Origin: a bacterium
GTDB lineage: Bacteria; Krumholzibacteriota; Krumholzibacteriia; WVZY01
Length of the DNA stretch: 9,223 nt
NCBI GenBank assembly: GCA_027296025.1
Contig: JAPUJU010000034.1
Coordinates: 1-9,223, forward strand
Direction: 5' to 3'
The notes under the pieces are model-generated. The model ran no database searches. It worked only from the letters and a program-made list of their open reading frames with translations, and was not told the origin of the DNA. Below are positions 1 to 6,510 of this stretch, one piece after another (position 1 is the stretch's first letter; the number at the start of each line of letters is the position of its first letter). The translations under genes and the position numbers were made by a program.

Positions 1-1
1 G

Positions 2-151
2 GAGGGGACGGAGATGGTGATGCCGGGGGACAACGTGGAGTTGGCGATAGATCTGATTACGCCGATCGCGATGGACAAAGAGCTCCGGTTCGCGATCCGC
101 GAAGGCGGACGCACGGTGGGAGCCGGCGTCGTTACCAAGATTGTCGAATAA
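2..151 (+). CDS. tuf: Elongation factor Tu, C-terminal end (5' part outside window)
   Basis: This is the last 49 codons of EF-Tu, the GTPase that delivers aminoacyl-tRNA to the ribosomal A site. Read in frame from base 2, it gives the family's C-terminal beta-barrel (domain 3), with the hallmark stretches 'EMVMPGDNVEL', 'PIAMDKELRFAIREGG' and 'RTVGAGVVTKIVE' before a TAA stop. The GTPase domain and domain 2 lie upstream of the window. The fragment ends 16 bases before the rpsJ start, which fits the common str-to-S10 arrangement in which tuf is followed directly by rpsJ. No terminator hairpin separates them, so co-transcription is likely. Whether this is the only tuf copy cannot be told from here. 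Confidence 0.97.
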   Translation, partial: EGTEMVMPGDNVELAIDLITPIAMDKELRFAIREGGRTVGAGVVTKIVE

Positions 152-167
152 GAGAGGAACGGTCGAA

Positions 168-476
168 TTGAACCACCAGAGAATCCGAATCAAGCTCAAA
201 GCATACGAGCATGCAACGCTCGATAAGACGACCGACGACATCGTCAGGACGGCGAGGCGTACGGGCGCCCAGGTAAAAGGCCCGATACCGTTGCCGACGA
301 GACGGTCCGTCTACACGGTCTTGCGCTCGCCGCATGTGAACAAGAAGTCGAGGGAGCAGTTCGAGATCCGGATTCACAAGCGGCTGATCGATCTTACAAA
401 CACGACGCAGGCAACGATTGACGATCTCACGAAGCTCGTCCTGCCGGCAGGTGTGGATATCGAGATCAAGACGTAG
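168..476 (+). CDS. rpsJ: 30S ribosomal protein S10 (NusE), TTG start
   Basis: S10 sits in the 30S head. As NusE it also joins NusB in transcription antitermination and contacts NusG in transcription-translation coupling. The product is 102 residues, as expected for the family, and begins 'MNHQRIRIKLKAYEH', aligning end to end with E. coli S10. Family hallmarks are 'RRTGAQVKGPIPLPTRR' followed by 'SPHVNKKSREQFEIRIHKR'. The start is taken as TTG at 168, because GAGGA at 154-158 lies 9 bases upstream and the protein then matches the family N terminus. An in-frame TTG at 141 would add nine unconserved residues, overlap the tuf stop and lack a ribosome site. With only 16 bases after tuf there is no S10 leader. 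Confidence 0.97.
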   Translation: MNHQRIRIKLKAYEHATLDKTTDDIVRTARRTGAQVKGPIPLPTRRSVYTVLRSPHVNKKSREQFEIRIHKRLIDLTNTTQATIDDLTKLVLPAGVDIEIKT

Positions 477-500
477 GTTGTATATCGCTTCAGGAGAGCT

Positions 501-1118
501 TTGGAAACACTAATCGGCAAAAAACTCGGAATGACACAGGTGTTCGAAGCATCGGGTGAGGCGACCCCGGTTTCGGTCATCGAGGTGGGTCCGTGTCCGA
601 TCGTTCAGGTGAAGACGCCCGAAAAGGATGGCTACTCGGCGATCCAGATCGGTTTTGGCGCCGTCCGGGAAAAGCGCAATACGAAGGCGCGTCTCGGTCA
701 CTTCCAGAAGGCCGGTGTCTCTCCCTGTCGCCTCCTTCGAGAAGTGCGCGTGGACGACAGCAGCCAATTCAAAATTGGTGAGTCGGTTGATGTGAAGGTG
801 TTCGAAGGCACGGACAAGGTCCATGTTTCGGGCACCAGCAAGGGCCGCGGTTTCGCGGGCACTATTCGCCGGCACAACTTCACCGCCGGACCGAAGACGC
901 ACGGATCACACAACATCCGCGCACCGGGGTCTGTTGGCATGTGTGCGACGCCGGCAAGAATTTTCAAGGGAAAGAAACTACCGGGACGCATGGGCGGCAA
1001 GCGGACGACGACGCGTAACCTGAAGCTCGTCGAGATTGACACCGAAAACAACCTGCTATACGTCAAGGGAGCGATTCCCGGGGCAAACAACGGTTTTGTT
1101 CTTATCCAGAAAGCGTAG
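501..1118 (+). CDS. rplC: 50S ribosomal protein L3, TTG start
   Basis: L3 is an early-assembly 23S rRNA-binding protein whose long loop reaches toward the peptidyl-transferase centre. The 205-residue product starts 'METLIGKKLGMTQVF', the canonical L3 N terminus. It contains the core motif 'GTSKGRGFAGTIRRHNF' (residues 111-127) and the loop from about 130 to 170, with 'FKGKKLPGRMGG' at 155-166. The start is TTG, supported by AGGAG at 492-496; no in-frame ATG gives the conserved beginning. The residue matching E. coli Gln150, which the methyltransferase PrmB modifies, is Met147 here ('GSVGMCATPARIF'), so that modification should be absent. This is common outside Proteobacteria. rpsJ ends 24 bases upstream and rplD starts 9 bases downstream. 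Confidence 0.97.
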   Translation: METLIGKKLGMTQVFEASGEATPVSVIEVGPCPIVQVKTPEKDGYSAIQIGFGAVREKRNTKARLGHFQKAGVSPCRLLREVRVDDSSQFKIGESVDVKVFEGTDKVHVSGTSKGRGFAGTIRRHNFTAGPKTHGSHNIRAPGSVGMCATPARIFKGKKLPGRMGGKRTTTRNLKLVEIDTENNLLYVKGAIPGANNGFVLIQKA

Positions 1119-1127
1119 CGAACGAGC

Positions 1128-1754
1128 ATGGCAACGGCCAGGATATACGACAAGAATGGAAGCGAACGAGGGACCGTCGAGCTGCCGGCGAATCTTTTTG
1201 ATGTCGAAGTGAACGGACCGGTGCTTCACCAGTCCGTCGTTGCGTACCTCGCGAATCAGCGTCAGGGCACGTCGAAGACGAAGGAGCGTTCGGACGTTAG
1301 AGGCGGCGGTAGAAAGCCGTTTCGACAGAAGGGTACCGGGCGAGCGCGTCAGGGTACAATCCGCTCCCCGATTCACCGCGGGGGTGGTGTCGTATTCGGT
1401 CCACATCCGCGGGACTACCGCCAGGCTCTGCCGAAGAAGGTCAGGCGTCTGGCGCTGCGTTCGGCGCTGACGAGTCGCGCAAGAGATGAAGCGATCATCG
1501 TTGTGGACGACTTACGGTACTCCGAACCGAAGACGAAGCAATTTGTCGAACTACTCAAGGGCCTGGGAAATTACCGTGACAAAGTGCTGCTCGTTCTCGA
1601 CAAGCCGAATGCCCACGTATACAAGTCGGCACGAAACATTGAGGGAGTGCATATTACTCTTGCCCACATGATCAACCCCTACGAACTGCTCTGGGCGAGC
1701 AGAATCATTCTGACGGAAAGCGCACTGAGGGTGGTAGAAGAGGTGTTCAAATAG
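1128..1754 (+). CDS. rplD: 50S ribosomal protein L4
   Basis: L4 binds 23S rRNA. Its globular domain lies on the ribosome surface and a long loop lines the exit tunnel beside L22. The 208-residue product has the tunnel loop at about residues 44-95, including 'GGGRKPFRQKGTGRARQG' and 'IRSPIHRGGGVVFGPHPRDY', then the C-terminal globular half ending 'ALRVVEEVFK'. In E. coli L4 also represses its own operon by binding the S10 leader. No such leader exists here between tuf and rpsJ, so that control is probably absent or differs. The ATG at 1128 gives the family start but is preceded by only a weak purine run (ACGAG), so translation may be coupled to rplC. Confidence 0.97.
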   Translation: MATARIYDKNGSERGTVELPANLFDVEVNGPVLHQSVVAYLANQRQGTSKTKERSDVRGGGRKPFRQKGTGRARQGTIRSPIHRGGGVVFGPHPRDYRQALPKKVRRLALRSALTSRARDEAIIVVDDLRYSEPKTKQFVELLKGLGNYRDKVLLVLDKPNAHVYKSARNIEGVHITLAHMINPYELLWASRIILTESALRVVEEVFK

Positions 1755-1757
1755 GCC

Positions 1758-2057
1758 ATGGAACAGCGACTCATTATACAAAAACCGATCATCACCGAAA
1801 AGAGCACGATGCTCAAGGAAGAGAGCAACCGGTACGTATTCAGGGTCGATCACCGCGCGAACAAGCGCCAGATCCGGAAAGCCGTCGAAGATGTCTTCAA
1901 TGTCCGTGTGAAGAAAGTTACGACGACGATTTACCGCGGTAAGCCGAAGACGGTCATGAACAAGGCCGGGCGTTTTACAGGTAAAGGCGCCAACTGGAAA
2001 AAGGCATATGTAACACTCGCCGAGGGCGATTCGATCGACGTTTTTGACGTCGTATAA
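1758..2057 (+). CDS. rplW: 50S ribosomal protein L23
   Basis: L23 lies at the polypeptide exit and is the docking site for trigger factor and the signal recognition particle. The 99-residue product is of normal length. It begins 'MEQRLIIQKPIITEKSTML'; Glu14 in 'ITEK' aligns with E. coli Glu18, the contact residue for trigger factor. The C-terminal part has the conserved 'NWKKAYVTLAEGDSIDVF'. The extended loop that inserts in the tunnel wall is at about residues 55-78 ('YRGKPKT...RFTGKG'). The start follows the rplD stop by 3 bases, and the only purine-rich site (AGAAGAGG near 1738) is rather far upstream, so re-initiation after rplD is likely. Confidence 0.97.
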   Translation: MEQRLIIQKPIITEKSTMLKEESNRYVFRVDHRANKRQIRKAVEDVFNVRVKKVTTTIYRGKPKTVMNKAGRFTGKGANWKKAYVTLAEGDSIDVFDVV

Positions 2058-2072
2058 CTGGACGGAAAACTT

Positions 2073-2903
2073 ATGCCAGTCAAGAAATTCAGACCGCTTA
2101 CGCCGACGCTCCGCTACCGCACCGTGGCTGACTTCTCATCGCTGACGAAAAAGGCACCGGAGAAGTCGTTGCTCGAACCACTGAAGAAGTCAGGGGGCCG
2201 CAACAACACGGGCCGGGTGACAATGCGTCGCCGCGGAGGCGGTCACAAGCGCACGTACCGAAAGATTGATTTCAAACGGGACAAGATCGATATCCCTTCC
2301 AAAGTCACGGCGCTCGAATACGACCCGAACCGTTCGGCGCGTATCGCGCTCCTATGCTATGCGGATGGCGAAAAGCGCTACATTATTGCTCCCGAAGGGC
2401 TCAAGGTTGGTGATGCGGTCGAGGCCGGAAGCGGAGTGGATATAAAGGCGGGCAACGCGTTGCCGCTCGAACGGATTCCGCTCGGTACATCTGTCCATAA
2501 CATCGAGCTGAAGCGCGGCCACGGTGGCCAGATCGTCCGGTCGGCCGGCGGCTACGCACAGATCATGGCGAAGGAAGGCGACTACGTTCAACTGAGGCTG
2601 CCGTCGGGTGAGGTTCGTATGGTTCGCAAGGAGTGCGCGGCGACAGTCGGACAGGTTGGCAATCTGGATCACGAAAACATAGTGCATGGCAAGGCCGGCA
2701 AGAGCCGCTGGCTGGGCCACCGTCCGAAGGTCCGCGGTGTGGCAATGAACCCGGTGGACCATCCGCATGGCGGTGGCGAGGGCAAGACGAGTGGTGGCCG
2801 ACATCCGGTGTCCCCTTGGGGCATGCCGACGAAGGGTTATAAGACGCGCAAGAAGAAGCCGAGCGACAAGTACATAGTCAGACGTCGCTCGAAGAAAAAA
2901 TAG
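2073..2903 (+). CDS. rplB: 50S ribosomal protein L2
   Basis: L2 is one of the most conserved ribosomal proteins. It is needed for subunit association and for an active peptidyl-transferase centre. The 276-residue product has the N-terminal RNA-binding part with 'GRVTMRRRGGGHKR' (47-60), an OB-like domain with 'VTALEYDPNRSARIALL' (78-94), an SH3-like domain with 'HNIELKRGHGGQIVRSAGG' (142-160), and the C-terminal signature 'VAMNPVDHPHGGGEGKTSGG' (223-242). This last part contains the histidine matching E. coli His229. A strongly basic tail ends '...RRRSKKK'. The stretch 'PEKSLLEPLKKSGGRNN' resembles Chlorobi/Bacteroidota L2 from memory and is a clue to the organism. The ribosome site is weak (GGACGGA, 2060-2066). 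Confidence 0.98.
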   Translation: MPVKKFRPLTPTLRYRTVADFSSLTKKAPEKSLLEPLKKSGGRNNTGRVTMRRRGGGHKRTYRKIDFKRDKIDIPSKVTALEYDPNRSARIALLCYADGEKRYIIAPEGLKVGDAVEAGSGVDIKAGNALPLERIPLGTSVHNIELKRGHGGQIVRSAGGYAQIMAKEGDYVQLRLPSGEVRMVRKECAATVGQVGNLDHENIVHGKAGKSRWLGHRPKVRGVAMNPVDHPHGGGEGKTSGGRHPVSPWGMPTKGYKTRKKKPSDKYIVRRRSKKK

Positions 2904-2923
2904 CTCTAACCTGCAGGACGGTT

Positions 2924-3208
2924 ATGGGACGAAGTCTAAAAAAAGGTCCGTTCATCGATCAGCGTCTTCTCAAGCGGATTACCGAAATGAACCGTAGTGG
3001 CGGTCGACGGGTTATCAAGACGTGGGCACGGCGGTCGACGATCTCTCCGGAGTTTGTCGGGCACACACTCGCGATTCACAATGGGAAGCAGTTCATTCCG
3101 ATCTATATCAATGAGAACATGGTCGGTCACAAGCTCGGTGAATTCTCGCTGACGCGAACGTATCGCGGTCACACCGTCAAGATCAGAGAAAAGGGTAAAA
3201 GGAAATAG
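2924..3208 (+). CDS. rpsS: 30S ribosomal protein S19
   Basis: S19 is in the 30S head, pairs with S13, and faces the A-site tRNA and the inter-subunit bridge with the 50S central protuberance. The 94-residue product is of normal length and matches throughout: 'MGRSLKKGPFIDQRLLKRI' at the start, 'KTWARRSTISPEFVGHTLAI' in the middle, and 'MVGHKLGEFSLTRTYRGH' near the end, followed by a basic tail. The ATG is supported by AGGA at 2915-2918, five bases upstream. Twenty bases separate it from rplB, and rplV follows after 15 bases. Confidence 0.98.
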   Translation: MGRSLKKGPFIDQRLLKRITEMNRSGGRRVIKTWARRSTISPEFVGHTLAIHNGKQFIPIYINENMVGHKLGEFSLTRTYRGHTVKIREKGKRK

Positions 3209-3223
3209 ATCCGAGGTAGCGTA

Positions 3224-3574
3224 ATGGAAGCAACGGCCATCGCAAAAGACATCGGTTATCCGCCGAGAAAGGTCCGCCAGGTCGCGGATCTCATTCGCGG
3301 CCATAACGTTGAAGAGGCGCTCGAAATCCTCAAGCTGACGCGTCGCGTCGCCGCCACTCCAATGAGCAAGACGATTCGCTCGGCCATGCACAATATGGTG
3401 AACAAGAAGGGTGGCACCGCCGACGCCGAGGACATGATCGTCAAGGCCGTCCAGGTGGACGAAGGACGGATCCTTTACAGAATCAGGCCGCGGGCACAGG
3501 GTCGGGCATTCCGCATCCGCAAGCGGAGCTGCCACATCAAGGTGGTCGTCACGATGGCCACTGACGACGAATAA
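3224..3574 (+). CDS. rplV: 50S ribosomal protein L22
   Basis: L22 binds all domains of 23S rRNA, and its beta-hairpin lines the exit tunnel at the constriction with L4. The 116-residue product starts with the globular-domain motif 'YPPRKVRQVADLIRGHNVEE' (residues 12-31). The hairpin arm is at about 78-105, with 'RIRPRAQGRAFRIRKRSCHI' at 86-105, followed by a strand and a short acidic end (DDE). The hairpin aligns with E. coli L22 without insertion or deletion, so it lacks the loop deletion (loss of Met-Lys-Arg) known from macrolide-resistant E. coli. GAGG at 3213-3216 supports the ATG. Confidence 0.98.
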   Translation: MEATAIAKDIGYPPRKVRQVADLIRGHNVEEALEILKLTRRVAATPMSKTIRSAMHNMVNKKGGTADAEDMIVKAVQVDEGRILYRIRPRAQGRAFRIRKRSCHIKVVVTMATDDE

Positions 3575-3585
3575 CAGGAGGACTC

Positions 3586-4257
3586 ATGGGGCAAAAAACC
3601 AACCCCATCGGACTAAGACTCGGGATTAATCGGACGTGGGAGTCGCGATGGTTTTCGGACAAAGAGTTCGCGAGCTGGTTGACCGAGGACATCCGGATTA
3701 GAAAGTACATCAAGAAGCGCCTCTACAAGGCGGGCGTTGCGAAGATCGAGATCGAGCGGTCCAGCGGGAAGTGCGTCGTGAATATTTTTACCGCGCGGCC
3801 CGGGATGGTCATTGGTCGCAAGGGCGCAGAAGTCGATATGTTGCGAGACGAGCTCAAGCACCTGGCCAAAAGAGACGTCCAGATCAACATTAAGGATGTC
3901 AAGAAACCGGAGCTTAATGCTCAGCTCGTGGCGGAGCACATCGCTATGCAGCTCGAACAGCGTGTGTCGTTCCGGCGTGCGATGAAAAAAACGATTGCCT
4001 CGGCCATGCGCATGGGTGCGCTCGGGATCAAGGTTCAGACGAGTGGCCGCCTCGGTGGAGCGGAAATGTCACGGCGTGAGGGGTACCACGAAGGTCGCGT
4101 GCCGCTGCACACGCTGCGCGCTGATATTGATTTCGCTCGCGCGACCGCGCATACAACCTTTGGTTGCGTCGGTGTCAAAGTGTGGCTCTACAAGGGAGAG
4201 ATTTTCCCGAAGGATTTCAGACGGGCGCTCGCCAATAAGGTAGAAGGACAGAGCTAA
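3586..4257 (+). CDS. rpsC: 30S ribosomal protein S3
   Basis: S3 lies at the mRNA entry channel in the 30S head and contributes to mRNA unwinding and tRNA selection. The 223-residue product has the N-terminal part 'MGQKTNPIGLRLGI', a type II KH domain with the GRKG loop at 77-80 ('GMVIGRKGAEVDML'), and a C-terminal domain with 'TSGRLGGAEMSRREGYHEGR' (152-171) and 'PLHTLRADIDFARA'. The basic residues of the mRNA entry site (E. coli Arg131, Arg132, Lys135) match Arg130, Arg131 and Lys134 in 'FRRAMKK'. It has the best ribosome site in the window, AGGAGG at 3576-3581, four bases from ATG. rplP follows after 3 bases. Confidence 0.98.
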   Translation: MGQKTNPIGLRLGINRTWESRWFSDKEFASWLTEDIRIRKYIKKRLYKAGVAKIEIERSSGKCVVNIFTARPGMVIGRKGAEVDMLRDELKHLAKRDVQINIKDVKKPELNAQLVAEHIAMQLEQRVSFRRAMKKTIASAMRMGALGIKVQTSGRLGGAEMSRREGYHEGRVPLHTLRADIDFARATAHTTFGCVGVKVWLYKGEIFPKDFRRALANKVEGQS

Positions 4258-4260
4258 GCC

Positions 4261-4686
4261 ATGTTGATGCCGAAACGAATAAAGTACCGGCGCCATCATC
4301 GTGGCCGCATGAAGGGTAAAGCCACCCGTGGATCGTCGGTTTCCTTTGGAGAGTACGGCCTCAAAGCGCTCGAACCCAAGTGGATCACGAACCGGCAGAT
4401 CGAGTCCGCCCGTGTGGCCATGACGCGCCACCTGAAGCGAACCGGCAAGTTGTGGATTCGTCTTTTCCCTGACAAACCGGTGTCCAAGAAGCCGGCAGAA
4501 ACGCGGATGGGTAAGGGTAAGGGCGCGCCCGAGTTCTGGGTCTGTGTGGTCAAACCGGGCCGGGTCATGTTCGAACTCGAAGGCGTTCCAGTGGAACTGG
4601 CGAAACAGGCGATGAAGCTCGCGGCCGCCAAGCTTCCGCTCAAGACAAGGTTTGTCTCGCGATCGATTGGGGAGAACCAGGGATGA
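4261..4686 (+). CDS. rplP: 50S ribosomal protein L16
   Basis: L16 binds near the A-site tRNA elbow between the peptidyl-transferase centre and the central protuberance, and its late joining helps complete the 50S subunit. The 141-residue product starts 'MLMPKRIKYRRHHRGRMKG', aligning residue for residue with the family (MLxPKR), so ATG 4261 is preferred over the in-frame ATG at 4267. The conserved loop 'TRMGKGKGAPEFWV' is at 81-94; Arg82 matches the E. coli arginine hydroxylated by YcfD, though whether such an enzyme exists here is unknown. The C-terminal part contains 'AMKLAAAKLPLKTRFVSR'. The likely ribosome site, AAGGA at 4244-4248, lies inside the end of rpsC. Its stop overlaps the rpmC start. 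Confidence 0.98.
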   Translation: MLMPKRIKYRRHHRGRMKGKATRGSSVSFGEYGLKALEPKWITNRQIESARVAMTRHLKRTGKLWIRLFPDKPVSKKPAETRMGKGKGAPEFWVCVVKPGRVMFELEGVPVELAKQAMKLAAAKLPLKTRFVSRSIGENQG

Positions 4687-4907
4687 AAGCGCACGAAATG
4701 CGAGAGATGACAGAAATCGAACTCCAGAGCCATCAAGACGAGTTGGTGGAGGAGATGGCTAACCTCCGCATCAAGAATGCGGTGAAACAGCTCGACAATC
4801 CGCTTCGTCTCCGGGGTTTGCGTAAAGAAATAGCCCGGGCCAAAACGATCCTCAAGGACAAGCAACTGGGCGAAAAACCCGGCGAGAAACTCGAACAAAA
4901 GGACTAG
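4683..4907 (+). CDS. rpmC: 50S ribosomal protein L29
   Basis: L29 is a small helical protein at the tunnel exit next to L23, part of the docking platform for nascent-chain factors. The 74-residue product is slightly longer than the usual 63-70. It has the typical two-helix hairpin: 'MREMTEIELQSHQDELVEEM' (residues 6-25), then 'NLRIKNAVKQLDNPLRLRGL' with the signature 'LRIKNAVKQLDNP', then 'RKEIARAKTILKDKQL'. About ten extra charged residues (Lys/Glu/Gly) form the tail. ATG overlaps the rplP stop as ATGA, so translation is coupled; GGGGAG at 4669-4674 lies 8 bases upstream. Confidence 0.97.
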   Translation: MKAHEMREMTEIELQSHQDELVEEMANLRIKNAVKQLDNPLRLRGLRKEIARAKTILKDKQLGEKPGEKLEQKD

Positions 4908-4913
4908 CGGTTC

Positions 4914-5183
4914 ATGGAATCGACGAGCGTGGAACGGAACAACAGAAAAACCTTCGTCGGAGTTGTCGAGAGCAACAAGATGGACAAGACGGTTACGGTG
5001 AAAGTGGCGCGACTAGTCAAGCACCGGGCGTACGGTAAGTACATCAAGCGGACGACGACGCTCAAGGCGCACGACCCCGAGAACGCATGCAACATCGGTG
5101 ACAAGGTTCGTGTGGTTTCCACCCGGCCGCTAAGCAAGTCCAAGCGCTGGAGGCTGGTTGAAATTCTCGATCGGGCGAAGTAA
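4914..5183 (+). CDS. rpsQ: 30S ribosomal protein S17
   Basis: S17 is a primary 16S rRNA-binding protein in the 30S body with an OB-fold, needed early in assembly. The 89-residue product matches the family from 'RKTFVGVVESNKMDKTVTV' on, with the loop 'VKHRAYGKYIKRTTTLKAHD' and the late motif 'IGDKVRVVSTRPLSKSKRW'. ATG 4914 has AAGGA at 4899-4903, ten bases upstream. A GTG at 4929 is in frame and would remove five unconserved residues, but its ribosome site is poorer. This is the last gene of the classical S10 operon, and the longest gap of the window follows it. Confidence 0.97.
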   Translation: MESTSVERNNRKTFVGVVESNKMDKTVTVKVARLVKHRAYGKYIKRTTTLKAHDPENACNIGDKVRVVSTRPLSKSKRWRLVEILDRAK

Positions 5184-5186
5184 GAA
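5158..5186 (+). promoter_or_regulatory. Very weak candidate promoter ahead of rplN
   Basis: At the end of rpsQ there is TTGAAA (5158-5163), then 17 bases, then TAAGAA (5181-5186). The first box fits a sigma-70 -35 element well, but the second matches TATAAT at only three of six positions. It would fire into the 46-base gap before rplN, where E. coli begins its spc operon. Chance similarity is as likely as function, and lineages related to Bacteroidota use a different promoter consensus. Confidence 0.12.
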
Positions 5187-5229
5187 TAGTGACCGGGCAG
5201 TTTTAAGAAGACGGGGATAGAGGGACGGA
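5184..5229. other. Longest intergenic gap, S10/spc boundary
   Basis: These 46 bases between rpsQ and rplN are the largest space between genes in the window. I see no inverted repeat followed by a T-run, so nothing suggests termination. The right end carries the purine-rich AGGGACGGA (5220-5228), the ribosome site for rplN. Its place at the classical operon border is the only reason to suspect an internal regulatory site. Confidence 0.5.
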
Positions 5230-5598
5230 ATGATCAAAGCGGAAACTATGCTTCAGGTTGCGGATAACTCCGGCGCGAAACGACTGCTCTGTATCCGTGT
5301 TCACGGAGGAACCGGCCGTCGTTACGCGAGAATCGGAGACATTATTTCCGTGTCTGTCAAGGTTGCGATACCGAACGGAATTGTCAAGAAAGGCCAGGTC
5401 GCGAGAGCCGTCGTGGTGCGTACGAGAAAAGAAATTCGTCGCAAAGACGGTAGCTACATTCGCTTCGACGAGAACGCGGCAGTAATTATCAATGAAAACA
5501 AAGAGCCGGTCGGAACGCGAATTTTCGGACCCGTGGCTCGCGAGCTTCGGGATAAGAATTTCATGAAAATCGTTTCGCTGGCGCCCGAAGTATTATAG
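5230..5598 (+). CDS. rplN: 50S ribosomal protein L14
   Basis: L14 is on the inter-subunit face of the 50S and forms bridges with 16S rRNA. It is also the binding partner of the ribosome silencing factor RsfS. The 122-residue product is of standard length and highly conserved throughout: 'MIKAETMLQVADNSGAKRLL', 'RYARIGDIISVSVKVAIPNG', 'KKGQVARAVVVRTRKEIRR', 'GSYIRFDENAAVIINENKEP' and 'GTRIFGPVARELRDKNFMKI', ending SLAPEVL as in E. coli. A good ribosome site (AGGGACGGA) precedes the ATG. This begins the classical spc block. Confidence 0.98.
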   Translation: MIKAETMLQVADNSGAKRLLCIRVHGGTGRRYARIGDIISVSVKVAIPNGIVKKGQVARAVVVRTRKEIRRKDGSYIRFDENAAVIINENKEPVGTRIFGPVARELRDKNFMKIVSLAPEVL

Positions 5599-5621
5599 GC
5601 CGCGGTGAAGTGGAGAGCAGC

Positions 5622-5945
5622 ATGATCAGGATCGTCAAGAACGATACGGTTAAAGTGATCTCGGGGAACCATAAGGGCAAGGTGGGTAGGGTGCTGAAGG
5701 TGTTCCCGAATACGAAGCGGATCATCGTGGAGAAGGTCAATCTCGTGAAGCGCCATCAGAAGGCGCGCTCCCAGCGGGATCCCGGCGGGATTATTGAAAA
5801 GGAAGCCACGATTCACATGTCGAATGTCCTGGTTGTGTGCCCGAAATGCTCGAAGCCGTCCCGCACGCGGATTGGCCATCTATCAGACGGCAAGAAGGTC
5901 CGCGTGTGTAAGTCCTGCAGCGAGATGTTGGTAACGAACGAATAA
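5622..5945 (+). CDS. rplX: 50S ribosomal protein L24 with Cys4 zinc ribbon
   Basis: L24 starts 50S assembly and lies near the tunnel exit. The 107-residue product has the KOW motif near the N terminus ('DTVKVISGNHKGKVGRVLKV', residues 8-27), then 'VNLVKRHQKARSQRDPGGII' and 'EKEATIHMSNVLVVCPKC'. Cys73, Cys76, Cys96 and Cys99 (CPKC...CKSC) form a probable zinc ribbon, as in Thermus-type L24; E. coli L24 lacks it. ATG 5622 is chosen because GGAG at 5612-5615 lies six bases upstream and the protein then starts at the conserved region. An upstream in-frame GTG at 5610 would add four residues without a comparable site. Confidence 0.96.
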   Translation: MIRIVKNDTVKVISGNHKGKVGRVLKVFPNTKRIIVEKVNLVKRHQKARSQRDPGGIIEKEATIHMSNVLVVCPKCSKPSRTRIGHLSDGKKVRVCKSCSEMLVTNE

Positions 5946-5959
5946 AAGAGTAGGAAGAA

Positions 5960-6502
5960 GTGTCGAGACTCAAAGGGCAATATATGAAAGAAGTCGTCCC
6001 CGTACTGCGCGAGGAGTTCGGTTTCAAGAATCTCATGGAGATTCCAAGGCTGGATAAAATCGTTGTAAACTCTGGTGTTGGCGCGGCGATCACGGATGCG
6101 AAGCTTCTTGAATCGGTGATGTCGGATATGGCGCTCATCACGGGACAACAGCCACGGTTGGCGAGGGCACGCCTCTCCGTTGCGGCGTTCAAGCTGCGCC
6201 AGGGGATGCCGATCGGTTGCAGTGTCACGCTGCGCGGCACACGTATGTACGAATTCTACGATCGTCTCGTTAACGTGGCGATTCCGCGAATCCGGGATTT
6301 TCGCGGCGTGCCGACAAAAAGTTTCGACGGTCGCGGTAACTATACGCTCGGAATCAAAGAGCACACTATTTTCCCGGAAATCGACTACGACAAGGTTAAG
6401 AACACGTTCGGGATGGATATTTCGATTGTAACGACAGCTAAGAATGACGAACAGGGTTTCATGCTGCTCAAGCATATGAAGATGCCCTTCAGGAACCAGT
6501 AG
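5960..6502 (+). CDS. rplE: 50S ribosomal protein L5, GTG start
   Basis: L5 binds 5S rRNA with L18 and forms the central protuberance, touching the P-site tRNA and the 30S head. The 180-residue product matches E. coli L5 (179) over its length: 'MSRLKGQYMKEVVPVLREEF', 'LMEIPRLDKIVVNSGVGAAI', 'FKLRQGMPIGCSVTLRGTRM', 'VAIPRIRDFRGVPTKSFDGR', 'GNYTLGIKEHTIFPEIDYDK', and a C-terminal part ending 'KMPFRNQ'. The start is GTG 5960, preceded by AGGA at 5952-5955 with a short four-base spacing. The next in-frame ATG (5984) would cut conserved residues. In E. coli the S8 repressor site lies at this gene's start; I could not recognise an equivalent hairpin by eye. Confidence 0.97.
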   Translation: MSRLKGQYMKEVVPVLREEFGFKNLMEIPRLDKIVVNSGVGAAITDAKLLESVMSDMALITGQQPRLARARLSVAAFKLRQGMPIGCSVTLRGTRMYEFYDRLVNVAIPRIRDFRGVPTKSFDGRGNYTLGIKEHTIFPEIDYDKVKNTFGMDISIVTTAKNDEQGFMLLKHMKMPFRNQ

Positions 6503-6510
6503 GAGAAACG

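Noticed and set aside
141..167. Upstream TTG start for rpsJ
   Set aside because: It overlaps the end of tuf, has no ribosome site, and adds residues absent from S10 proteins. TTG 168 fits better.
5930..5990. E. coli-type S8 operator at the rplX/rplE junction
   Set aside because: I looked for the bulged hairpin mimicking the 16S S8 site and could not find a convincing match by eye. Only a structure search with a covariance model could settle it.
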